Below are positions 7,582 to 14,625 of a stretch of DNA of 64,000 nt, one piece after another. The DNA is taken from assembly GCF_020991365.1 (NCBI RefSeq), contig NZ_JAJLRA010000025.1, positions 1-64,000 of the forward strand, read 5' to 3'. The position numbers and the translations under genes were made by a program. The first letter of the stretch is position 1, and each line of letters starts with the position of its first letter. This stretch comes from Streptacidiphilus sp. ASG 303 (GTDB lineage Bacteria; Actinomycetota; Actinomycetes; Streptomycetales; Streptomycetaceae). Under the pieces are notes generated by a model, which saw nothing but the letters and a program-made list of their open reading frames with translations, was not told where the DNA came from and did no database searches.

Positions 7582-8948
7582 TGACCGCGACCACCGCGCC
7601 CCCGCTCGCCGACCTGGTCTCGATCGCCCAGCTCGGCACGATGCCCGCCCTGCTCCGCCAGCTCCAGGGACTCGGCGGCTGCACCCACCCCGTCCGCCTC
7701 GACGGCCACCGCACCGAGATCCACGCTGGCACCGGCGAGGTCCTGCACCACCTCACCTCCACCGACCTCCCCGCCGGCCACCTCCTCATCCGCTGCGGCA
7801 ACCGCCGCGCCACCCGCTGCCCAGCCTGCGCCGAGACCTACCGCCGCGACACCTACCACCTGATCACCGCAGGCCTGCGCGGCGGCAAGGGCACCCCCGA
7901 CCACGTCGCCACCCACCCGCGGGTCTTCGCCACCTTCACCGCCCCCTCCTTCGGCCCCGTCCACAACCGCCCCACCGGACCGGCCGGAGCCGTCCGCCCC
8001 TGCCGCTGCGGCACCCTCCACGACCCCGACGCCCCGGACCTGGGCACCCCGCTCGACCCCGACACCTACGACTACCGCGGCGCCGTCCTGTGGAACGCCC
8101 ACGCCGGAGCCCTATGGCGGCGCTTCTCCATCTACCTGCGCCGCGAGGTCGCCAAGCGCGCCGGGCTCACCCAGCGCGCTTTCCGCGACCACGCCCGCAT
8201 CTCCTTCGCCAAGGTCGCCGAGTACCAGCGCCGGGGCCTGGTCCACTTCCACGCCGTCATCCGCCTCGACGGCCCCGACGGCGGCACCACCCCGCCCCCG
8301 CCCTGGGCCACTCCGGACCTGCTCGCCGACGCCATCCGGGCCGCCGCTGCTGCCGCCCGTATCCCCGGCCCGACCGTCGACGGCCGTACGTACGCCTTCG
8401 CCTTCGGCCGCCAGCTCGACATCCGCACCATCCGGTCGGCCGACCTCGACGGCGGCACCGACCTCACCGAACGCGCGGTCGCCGCCTACATCGCCAAATA
8501 CGCCACCAAGGGCGCCGAGACCGCCACCGGCACTCTCGACCGCCCCGTCCGCCTGATCGCCGAACTCGCCCACCTCGACCTCACCGACCACGCCCGCCGC
8601 ATGATCCGCACCTGCTGGGAGCTCGGCGCCCGCCCCGACCTGGAAGACCTCCGGCTCCGGGCCTGGGCCCACATGCTCGGCTTCCGCGGCCACTTCTCCA
8701 CCAAGACCCGCCGCTACTCCACCACCCTCGGCGCCCTCCGCGACGCCCGCGCCGCCTGGCGCCGCGCCCAGGCCCTCGCCGCCCACGCCGACACCCGCCC
8801 CGACCTCACCGGCGCCCAGGAGGAGGAGACCACCCTCGTCCTCGCCCACTGGGCCTTCGCCGGCACCGGCCTCACCCCCGGCGAGACCTGGCTCACCCAA
8901 GCCCTCACCCCCGCACCCGGAACGGAAGGAGAACCCACCCATGCCTGA
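7581..8948 (+). CDS. repSA: RepSA-type rolling-circle replication initiator
   Basis: The product is 455 aa from the ATG at 7581. Features are a CGNRRATRCPAC zinc-like motif near residue 76, the HFHAVIRLDG segment (the His-x-His metal motif of rolling-circle initiators) and YIAKYATKG, where one of the tyrosines is the likely nicking residue. RepSA-type initiators let pSAM2-like elements replicate after excision. It is coupled to the upstream Spd gene and overlaps xis by eight bases. The prim-pol gene found with some other AICE replication systems is absent, consistent with the pSAM2 type. Confidence 0.93.
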   Translation: MTATTAPPLADLVSIAQLGTMPALLRQLQGLGGCTHPVRLDGHRTEIHAGTGEVLHHLTSTDLPAGHLLIRCGNRRATRCPACAETYRRDTYHLITAGLRGGKGTPDHVATHPRVFATFTAPSFGPVHNRPTGPAGAVRPCRCGTLHDPDAPDLGTPLDPDTYDYRGAVLWNAHAGALWRRFSIYLRREVAKRAGLTQRAFRDHARISFAKVAEYQRRGLVHFHAVIRLDGPDGGTTPPPPWATPDLLADAIRAAAAAARIPGPTVDGRTYAFAFGRQLDIRTIRSADLDGGTDLTERAVAAYIAKYATKGAETATGTLDRPVRLIAELAHLDLTDHARRMIRTCWELGARPDLEDLRLRAWAHMLGFRGHFSTKTRRYSTTLGALRDARAAWRRAQALAAHADTRPDLTGAQEEETTLVLAHWAFAGTGLTPGETWLTQALTPAPGTEGEPTHA

Positions 8949-9153
8949 GCAGCTGCTGACCGTCGCCCAGGTCGCCGAACTCCTCGGCACCACGGAGCGC
9001 TTCCCGCGCCGTCTGATCGCCGAACGGCGCATCGTCTTCGTCCGGGTGGGGCGGCACGTCCGCATCCCCGAGAGCGCACTGTCGGCCTTCGTCCAGACCA
9101 ACACCGTCCAGCCGGTCACCACTCGGCGGCAGGGCTACCGGAGGGCTGCCTGA
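8941..9153 (+). CDS. xis: Excisionase (HTH_17/MerR-like)
   Basis: The product is 70 aa. It contains LTVAQVAELLGTTERFPRRLIAERRIVFVRVGRHVRIPESAL (quoted here only to locate residues 6-47; the key points are the helix-turn-helix and the GRHVRIP wing). Such proteins bend attachment-site DNA and push the integrase reaction toward excision. It overlaps repSA by eight bases and int by one base (TGATG), the standard rep-xis-int order of pSAM2-like elements. Confidence 0.93.
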   Translation: MPEQLLTVAQVAELLGTTERFPRRLIAERRIVFVRVGRHVRIPESALSAFVQTNTVQPVTTRRQGYRRAA

Positions 9154-10316
9154 TGGCCAACAGCAAGGGCAGGCGCCGCCGCTTCGGCGCTGTGCGCAGG
9201 CTTCCCTCCGGCCGATGGCAGGCACGCTATCCGGGACCGGACGGAGTCCTCCGGCCGGCGGACCAGACCTTCGCCTCCAAGACCGACGCGGAGGTCTGGC
9301 TCACCCAGACGGAAGCCGACATGACACGCGGAGACTGGCGCGACCCGGATGCCGGGGCGGTCAACTTCACGGCGTACGCGGAAGCGTGGATCGCCGAGCG
9401 GGATCTCCGCCCGACCACGGAGGAGCTGTACCGGCGCCTTCTGCGCATCCACCTGGTCCCGACCTTCGGGGCCTGGAACCTGGACGAGATCAGCGCGCCC
9501 CGGGTGCGGGCCTGGCGGGCCGGTCTGCTGGAGGAGGGGAAGCGGGTCACCGCCGCCAAGGCGTACCGGCTGCTGAGCTCGATCCTGGCGACGGCCGCCG
9601 ACGACGAGCTCATCCGGCGGAACCCCTGCCGGATCCGGGGCGGCGGCAAGGAGTCCTCACCCGAACGCGGGACGGCGACCATCGAGCAGGTCTACGAGCT
9701 GGCGGAGCTGGTGGGCCCCCGCTGGCGGGCGCTGGTCCTCCTGGCGGCCTTCACCACCCTGCGCCCGGAAGAGCTGGCGGAGCTGCGCCGACCGGACGTC
9801 GACCTCGACGCGGGGACCGTCCGGGTGCGCATGGCGGCGCCGGAGCTGACCACGGGCCGCCGGGTGGTCGGCGACCCGAAGTCGGACGCGGGCAGGCGCA
9901 CGGTCACCATTCCGGCCGTGGTCCTGCCGGATATCCGCCGGCACCTGGAATGGTTCGCCGAGCGGGAACCCGGCGGGCTGCTTTTCGTCGGCGAAAAGGG
10001 CGGCGCATTCCGCCGCTCGACCTTCGGCCGGATCTGGCGGAGGGCGCGGGACAAGGCCGGCCTGCCGGGCTTCCGCTTCTACGACCTGCGCCACACCGGC
10101 AACACGCTCGCCGCCGCGACCGGGGCCAGCCTCAAGGAGCTGATGGCCCGCATGGGCCACGCCTCGGTGCGAGCCGCCCTGGTCTACCAGCACGCCACCG
10201 CGGAGCGGGACCGCCGGATCGCCGAGGGGATCGACGCGGCCGTGGTCGAGATCCGGGGCCGGGGGAGGCAGAGGGGCGATGGCCCTTCTGGCACGGAACT
10301 GGCACGCGACGCCTGA
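9153..10316 (+). CDS. int: Tyrosine recombinase integrase
   Basis: The product is 387 aa from the ATG at 9153, coupled to xis. The N-terminal part holds an AP2-like/arm-binding region and a SAM-like core-binding domain. In the catalytic domain the first Arg lies in TTLRPEELAELR, a Lys in DPKSDAGRR, then FYDLRHTGNT, MGHAS and the nucleophile Tyr345 in ALVYQH. The usual first His of the HxxR box is Tyr here, a variant I associate with this integrase group rather than a defect. It lies 66 bases from the 3' end of tRNA-Gly(CCC), the expected attachment site. Confidence 0.95.
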   Translation: MANSKGRRRRFGAVRRLPSGRWQARYPGPDGVLRPADQTFASKTDAEVWLTQTEADMTRGDWRDPDAGAVNFTAYAEAWIAERDLRPTTEELYRRLLRIHLVPTFGAWNLDEISAPRVRAWRAGLLEEGKRVTAAKAYRLLSSILATAADDELIRRNPCRIRGGGKESSPERGTATIEQVYELAELVGPRWRALVLLAAFTTLRPEELAELRRPDVDLDAGTVRVRMAAPELTTGRRVVGDPKSDAGRRTVTIPAVVLPDIRRHLEWFAEREPGGLLFVGEKGGAFRRSTFGRIWRRARDKAGLPGFRFYDLRHTGNTLAAATGASLKELMARMGHASVRAALVYQHATAERDRRIAEGIDAAVVEIRGRGRQRGDGPSGTELARDA

Positions 10317-10333
10317 AAAGGTCTGGACAACAG

Positions 10334-10374
10334 AAAGGCCCGGGCTGGGGATTCATTCCCTGGCCTGGGCCTTT
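10334..10374. terminator. Bidirectional terminator between int and tRNA-Gly
   Basis: AAAGGCCC...GGGCCTTTT stem with a loop near ATTCAT; a T run follows on the + strand and TTTC on the - strand. It can end int transcription rightward and tRNA transcription leftward. Confidence 0.8.
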
Positions 10375-10382
10375 TCTTCTGG

Positions 10383-10453
10383 AGCGGGTGACGAGAATCG
10401 AACTCGCGCTCTGAGCTTGGGAAGCTCATGTTCTACCATTAAACTACACCCGC
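10383..10453 (-). tRNA. tRNA-Gly(CCC), AICE attachment site
   Basis: On the minus strand a full cloverleaf is visible. The acceptor stem is GCGGGTG/CACCCGC, the D-arm includes GTTTAATGGTAGAAC, and the anticodon stem TGAGC/GCTCA closes loop TTCCCAA (anticodon CCC). The T-arm carries GTTCGATTC, with a U discriminator. CCA is not encoded completely. The 3' end faces int, so this copy was restored by integration of the element. Confidence 0.96.
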
Positions 10454-10539
10454 ATGATCCGCCGTCAGACGGCGTCCCGCTGCTCCGTCACTGTACAGCA
10501 TCCCCGGCCGTGGGCGCACGGATGCCGGGCGGTGGTGAA

Positions 10540-10598
10540 GGGGTCGGGGCGGGCTGGTGTTCGGGGGTGTCGGGGCGGTGCGGGGCGGGGGGTGCGGG
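10540..10598 (+). other. G-run cluster (possible G-quadruplex)
   Basis: Eight runs of three to six guanines occur on the + strand within 59 bases, in the otherwise gene-free stretch 10454-10747 between the tRNA and the next gene. No other feature is seen in that gap except possible promoter sequence before 10748. Confidence 0.6.
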
Positions 10599-10747
10599 CG
10601 TACTGTGGGGCCCGCGAATCCCTGGGGCTGCTGCAGGTGGTGCCGTCCGGCGCGTCATGTCCGGAATGTCCCGTGATGTGATACCGGCGGCAGGGCACGG
10701 AGGCCCGGGTGATCCGCAGTGGGCTCGTCCGATGCGGAAGGGGATCG

Positions 10748-10969
10748 ATGGAGCAGCGCACCGTCGTCCGTTGTGCCGAAGGGCACCTGTTCAGCACCAG
10801 CACGTTTCCTCTGCAGAACCTCGGCCCCGGGCGGCTCGGTCCCGGGCGGCTGGTCCGCTGCCCGCGGTGCGGGCGGCTGCGCAGCTCGGTGCCGGCGGAC
10901 GTGCAGGAGCTGTCCGGCGGCCAGTTGGCCCGGGCGATGCGGCTGGAGGCGGCGGAGTTCCTGGCCTGA
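10748..10969 (+). CDS. Small zinc-ribbon-like protein
   Basis: The product is 73 aa from the ATG at 10748, with GGAAGGGG upstream. Residues VVRCAEGH near the start and LVRCPRCGRLR in the middle suggest a one-site zinc ribbon (C-x2-H-like plus CxxC). Short proteins of this kind, beginning MEQRTVVRC, are common and conserved in streptomycetes; their function is unknown to me. A strong hairpin follows at 10987-11021, so it is a single-gene unit ahead of dcd. Confidence 0.75.
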   Translation: MEQRTVVRCAEGHLFSTSTFPLQNLGPGRLGPGRLVRCPRCGRLRSSVPADVQELSGGQLARAMRLEAAEFLA

Positions 10970-10986
10970 GGGCCTGCCGCGGTCCG

Positions 10987-11021
10987 CGGCGGGCCCCGGC
11001 TGATTTAGCCGGGGCCCGCCG
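10987..11021 (+). terminator. Terminator hairpin before dcd
   Basis: Perfect 14-bp stem, CGGCGGGCCCCGGC with its complement, around a 7-base loop TGATTTA. It lies just before the dcd promoter. Confidence 0.8.
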
Positions 11022-11040
11022 CGCCGCGTAACCTCGTTGC

Positions 11041-11616
11041 GTGCTGCTCTCTGACAAGGACATCCGGGCCGAGATCGACAAGGGCCGCGTGGTCATCGAC
11101 CCGTACGAGCCGGCGATGATCCAGCCGTCCAGCATCGACGTCCGCCTGGACCGCTTCTTCCGGGTGTTCGAGAACCACCGCTACCCGCACATCGACCCTT
11201 CCGAGGAGCAGCCGGACCTGACCCGTCTGGTGGAGCCGGAGGGGGACGACGCGTTCATCCTGCACCCGGGCGAGTTCGTGCTGGCCTCGACGTACGAGGT
11301 CGTCACGCTCCCGGACGACATCGCCTCCCGGCTGGAGGGCAAGTCCAGCCTCGGCCGGCTGGGCCTGCTGACGCACTCCACGGCGGGCTTCATCGACCCG
11401 GGCTTCAGCGGCCACGTCACGCTGGAGCTGTCGAACGTGGCCACCCTGCCGATCAAGCTCTACCCGGGCATGAAGATCGGCCAGCTGTGCATGTTCCGGC
11501 TCACCTCGCCGGCCGAGCACCCGTACGGCTCCGAGCGGCACGGCTCCCGCTACCAGGGCCAGCGCGGACCGACCCCGTCGCGGTCCTACCTCAACTTCCA
11601 CCGCACCCGGGTCTGA
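11041..11616 (+). CDS. dcd: dCTP deaminase
   Basis: The product is 191 aa, the usual length. It converts dCTP to dUTP, feeding dTMP synthesis. Conserved [11 protein letters not shown] start, [20 protein letters not shown] and HVTLELSN segments are present, the last near the catalytic Glu region. GTG start at 11041; a TAACCT box at 11029-11034 lies only six bases before it and no ribosome site exists, so the mRNA is probably leaderless. Stands alone between a hairpin and a convergent gene. In streptomycetes dcd close to a tRNA-Gly gene is familiar to me. Confidence 0.97.
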   Translation: MLLSDKDIRAEIDKGRVVIDPYEPAMIQPSSIDVRLDRFFRVFENHRYPHIDPSEEQPDLTRLVEPEGDDAFILHPGEFVLASTYEVVTLPDDIASRLEGKSSLGRLGLLTHSTAGFIDPGFSGHVTLELSNVATLPIKLYPGMKIGQLCMFRLTSPAEHPYGSERHGSRYQGQRGPTPSRSYLNFHRTRV

Positions 11617-11628
11617 GCGCCCCGGCCG

Positions 11629-12039
11629 CTACTTGTCGTTGAGGCAGAGGACGAACTTGTCGTCGTCCCACTGCTGGGCCAGGGCGGCGGCGTAGCCGTC
11701 GCCGCACCTGTCGGTGTCGAAGGTGTTGTCGACGACCTTGGCGACCTTGTAGTTGGCCTTGCCGTCGCCGCAGTCGAGCAGGGAGACGTCGGGGTCGTTC
11801 TCGCTCCCGGTGACGCTCACGCAGTCGCCGGCCTTGGCGTGCACCGGGTTGTTGAGGGCGTAGCCGAGGCCGAACTTGATCCCGCCTATCACCACGGCGG
11901 CGGCGATGATGCCGAGGATCTTCTTCCCCTTCCCGCCCTTCTTCTCGGCGGCGGAGGCCGGGGGCGCGGGGTGGAAGCCTGCCGGGGCCGCCGGGGGCAC
12001 CTGCTCGGTCTGCCGGCTGGGGGAGGGGGGAGTGGTCAT
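11629..12039 (-). CDS. LppU/SCO3897-like membrane-anchored protein
   Basis: The product is 136 aa from the ATG at 12039. A Pro/Ala-rich cytoplasmic N-terminus leads to KKGGKGKKILGIIAAAVVIGGI (membrane helix about 36-56), then an extracellular domain with AKAGDCVSV, LLDCGDGKANYKV, DRCGDGY and FVLCLNDK. Four cysteines could make two disulfides. This is the pattern of streptomycete LppU/SCO3897-type proteins, which have a DUF-like domain also found in serine/threonine kinase sensor regions. Role unknown. Convergent with dcd, 12 bases apart. Confidence 0.75.
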   Translation of the reverse strand: MTTPPSPSRQTEQVPPAAPAGFHPAPPASAAEKKGGKGKKILGIIAAAVVIGGIKFGLGYALNNPVHAKAGDCVSVTGSENDPDVSLLDCGDGKANYKVAKVVDNTFDTDRCGDGYAAALAQQWDDDKFVLCLNDK

Positions 12040-12260
12040 GGTGATGCCCTCGGGGTCCGTGGATCCTGTGTGTTGATCGAACAGCGGCACGCTATCTGTT
12101 GATTCGGTTCACAGGCGGTTCGGAAGGCCCGCTGGGGCGGCTTGTTGCCCAGGAGTGACAATGCGGGTGCGGTATCCACCCGTATGCCCTGCGCGGGAGC
12201 CCGCCGACCGGGAGCCCCGTCCGCCGGCCTGGCCGTGGACGGGGCTCCCGGCCCGCGCCG

Positions 12261-13190
12261 TCAGCGGCGCCGGGGGGTGGTGACGGCGGTCAGTTCGGTG
12301 CCGTCGTCGGACAGGCTCAGTTCGGTGCCGAGGGCGCTGAGCTCGCCGAGGCGGTGCAGGTGGGTACCGCCGCAGAAGATGGCGGCGGTGCCCTGCGGCA
12401 GGTCGCACGCCCAGCGGCGCCGCGCGGTCAGCTCGGGTCCCGGGACCTCGATGCGCACCGCGGCGTCGGCCTCGACCCAGGCGGCGAGCTGCTCGTTGAC
12501 GGCCTTGGCGATGTCGGGCAGCGCGTCGGCGAGGGCGGGGAGGCCCTCGGCGGCGTCGGAGGTGAAGCCCTTCTTCCGCAGCGACTTGCCCAGCCGGTAC
12601 ACGTCGATGCTGGTGCTGCCGCCGTCGGCGGTGGGCACGGTCATCCGGGACGACGCCATGGCGAGGCTGTCGAAGTCGGGGTTGCCGAAGGCGTCGCTGC
12701 GGCCCGGGTCCTTGCGCCAGCGGGGCGCCAGGGCGGCGTTCAGGGCGAGGGCGAGCAGGTGGCAGCCGGTGTGGGCGGCGGACAGCTCGGCCCGCCGCTC
12801 GGCGTCGACGCGGAGGTCGGCCTCCTGCCCGAGCAGGTCGTCGGCCGAGAGGCCGGCAGGGAGCGACTCCACCACGTGCAGGACCAGCCAGGCCCAGTCC
12901 TCGTCGCCGCGCCGGACCGGGATGTCGGCGCCCACGGCGACGGTGCCGGCGTCCGGCCCGACGGCACCCGTGAGGCAGTCGACGACGGGCAGCCCGGCGC
13001 CGCCCACGGTGAGGGTCCCGGTGTCCGCGGGCTGGTCGGGCCAGGTGTGGTCGAGCGGGTGGAACGGCGTGGCTGCGGTGGCGATGCCGTACCGGCCGTC
13101 GCCCAGGTCGTGGACGGCGACGACGGCGGACCGTCCCTGGACGGAGCCGGCCGGGAAGCCGACCTGGGTGGAGGCGGTGGGGAGGGGCAT
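12261..13190 (-). CDS. AlaX-like alanyl-tRNA editing / metal-dependent hydrolase
   Basis: The product is 309 aa from the ATG at 13190 (CCGGAG upstream; longer in-frame starts are in low-complexity DNA). N-terminal residues HDLGDGRYGIATAATPFHPLDHTWPDQP resemble the beta-barrel part of alanyl-tRNA synthetase-like proteins. AAHTGCHLLALALNAAL corresponds to the zinc-binding HTxxH segment, although the second His is preceded by Cys. FCGGTHLHRLGEL matches the C-x3-H part of the SAD editing domain. Together these indicate a free-standing editing protein that deacylates mischarged tRNA. Unlinked to neighbours. Confidence 0.8.
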   Translation of the reverse strand: MPLPTASTQVGFPAGSVQGRSAVVAVHDLGDGRYGIATAATPFHPLDHTWPDQPADTGTLTVGGAGLPVVDCLTGAVGPDAGTVAVGADIPVRRGDEDWAWLVLHVVESLPAGLSADDLLGQEADLRVDAERRAELSAAHTGCHLLALALNAALAPRWRKDPGRSDAFGNPDFDSLAMASSRMTVPTADGGSTSIDVYRLGKSLRKKGFTSDAAEGLPALADALPDIAKAVNEQLAAWVEADAAVRIEVPGPELTARRRWACDLPQGTAAIFCGGTHLHRLGELSALGTELSLSDDGTELTAVTTPRRR

Positions 13191-13330
13191 GCGGACACTC
13201 CGGAGGGTGGCGGTGCTGGACTGGTACGGGCCTCGTGGGCCGCCGTCCATCCTCGCGCACACGCCGCACGGCCGTGCCGCGCGCCCACCGCCGTGCCGTG
13301 CGCCCGCAGCCGTACCGCAGGTGCCCAGGA

Positions 13331-13373
13331 GTGCCGTACGGCCGTGCTGCACGGCTGCACGGCTGTACGGCAC
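13331..13373. repeat. Hairpin-forming inverted repeat upstream of the AlaX-like gene
   Basis: GTGCCGTAC/GTACGGCAC outer stem and GCCGTGC/GCACGGC inner stem with one opposed G/T, loop TGCACGGCT. It lies in a 276-bp gap rich in GCACGGC words. Confidence 0.7.
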
Positions 13374-13428
13374 GGCTGCGGGCACGACCGGGCGGCGCCG
13401 GGGCGTGCGGAAGGGGGGGCAGGGCGTG

Positions 13429-13461
13429 CGGAAGGGCCGGGGCGTCGCCCCGGCCCTTCCG
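13429..13461 (-). terminator. Terminator of the YIP1-like gene
   Basis: Perfect 15-bp stem (CGGAAGGGCCGGGGC and complement) with loop GTC, seven bases beyond the stop of the leftward gene. Confidence 0.85.
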
Positions 13462-13467
13462 CGGGCG

Positions 13468-14430
13468 TCAGTTCAGCGTCGGCAGCTTGATCAGGATGAG
13501 CAGCGCGACGAGCTGGAGCGCCGCCGCACCCGCCGCCTTCCCCCACGGCAGGTCGTGGACCCGGCGGACCATGGTCGTCATCAGCCCGGCGCACAGCAGC
13601 CAGCTGGCCCAGCCGAGGACCTGGACCACGCCGTTGTCGGCCGGCAGGAAGAGGGCGAGCAGGAGCCGCGGGGTGTCCGTGGTCCACGCGACCAGCGCGG
13701 AGAGGCCCACGGTGGGCTGCCACATCCCGTCGCCGCCCAGCTGCCGGGCCAGGGCGTGGGTGACCGCACCGAGGGTGGCCCCGGCGACGGTGAAGCCGAG
13801 CGCGCCCCCGAGGAGGGTCCACAGCGCGACGGAGAAGGTGGAGTCCAGGACCTGGCTGCGGGCGTCGCCGAAGCCGAGGACGGCGAGCGCGCCGTAGACC
13901 AGGGAGACCGTGAGGGCGGGCAGCCACACCTGGTGCGTGCGCATCTGCTCGAACGTCCGCGACGGGTTGAGGTACATGCCGGACAGCAGGTCGCGCCAGT
14001 GGAGCCGGGGCCCGGCGGTGTGCGGTCCGGCCTGCCCGCGGGCCCGGTACACGGCGACGTGGTCCTGGTCCTGCGCCCCGGGGGCGCCGTACGCGTCCCG
14101 GTACGGGTCCTGCACGCCGAAGGCCTGGGTGTGGCCGGGATTGTCGTCGTAGGCGGCGTACGGGTCGTGCGCCCCGGGGCCGGCGGGGCCCGGGCGGGGG
14201 TCCCGGAGGCCGCCGTCGTCGCCGAAGTACTGCGGTCCGTCCTGCCCGCCGCCGTGGCCGCCGAAGTACTCCGGCCCGCCTGCGGTGTCCTGCTCGCCGC
14301 GGTAGCTGCCGAAGACCCCGGCGGGAGGGGCGGGGGGCGTGCCGCGGCCCCCGCCGTACTCGTGGGGTGCGGGGCCCCCGTTCTGCCGGGGAGCAGCGCC
14401 GCGACCGTTGTCGTATCCGTTGCCAGCCAC
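13468..14430 (-). CDS. YIP1-family membrane protein
   Basis: The product is 320 aa. The first 150 residues are a Gly/Pro/Tyr/Asp-rich, disordered tail (many GG, PQYFG and YAAYDD-like elements). The rest has five hydrophobic helices (from VWLPALTVSLVYG to AAALQLVALLILIK), the size and topology of YIP1-domain proteins. Before the first helix, DLLSGMYLNPSRTFEQMR is the typical conserved lead-in of bacterial YIP1 proteins. Located in the cytoplasmic membrane; function not established in bacteria. Single gene with its own strong terminator. Confidence 0.82.
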   Translation of the reverse strand: MAGNGYDNGRGAAPRQNGGPAPHEYGGGRGTPPAPPAGVFGSYRGEQDTAGGPEYFGGHGGGQDGPQYFGDDGGLRDPRPGPAGPGAHDPYAAYDDNPGHTQAFGVQDPYRDAYGAPGAQDQDHVAVYRARGQAGPHTAGPRLHWRDLLSGMYLNPSRTFEQMRTHQVWLPALTVSLVYGALAVLGFGDARSQVLDSTFSVALWTLLGGALGFTVAGATLGAVTHALARQLGGDGMWQPTVGLSALVAWTTDTPRLLLALFLPADNGVVQVLGWASWLLCAGLMTTMVRRVHDLPWGKAAGAAALQLVALLILIKLPTLN

Positions 14431-14560
14431 GCCACGACGGTACCCGGCCGCGTCGCCGCTCCCCCGGAACGGAGTCCTCCGGGCCCTGTTTGCAGCCCAG
14501 TTGTGACACGCGGCGGGCCGGCGGGGAGGTCGGGGACGGAGCGGGGGCGGACATGCGGAA

Positions 14561-14601
14561 GGCCCGGCCGGCCGCCGCGGGGTGCGGCGGCCGGCCGGGC
14601 C
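14561..14601 (-). terminator. Terminator of the Fe-S oxidoreductase gene
   Basis: 16-bp perfect stem (GGCCCGGCCGGCCGCC and complement), 9-base loop, 25 bases after the leftward stop. Confidence 0.8.
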
Positions 14602-14625
14602 GGAGGGTGCGTGACCGGGGGCCGG

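Larger units (their letters stand above)
2868..10383 (+). mobile_element. pSAM2-like AICE integrated at tRNA-Gly(CCC)
   Basis: The core runs from the NUDIX gene to the tRNA boundary: NUDIX, GntR, small regulator, TraSA, four Spd/transfer proteins, RepSA, Xis, Int. All modules needed for excision, replication and transfer appear intact. Int lies next to the tRNA 3' end, so attR is at about 10383. A second copy of the tRNA 3' segment, marking the other end, was not found to the left, so the element probably extends beyond position 1 and the genes at 452-2817 are likely cargo. Confidence 0.85.

Noticed and set aside
9153-10316. Integrase inactivation because the first His of HxxR is Tyr
   Set aside because: This variant is familiar in AICE integrases and all other catalytic residues including the nucleophile are intact.
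10279-10450. Open frame running through the tRNA-Gly with an ENRTRALSLGSS-like sequence
   Set aside because: This is the well-known spurious translation of a tRNA gene; no ribosome site or homologous protein domain.
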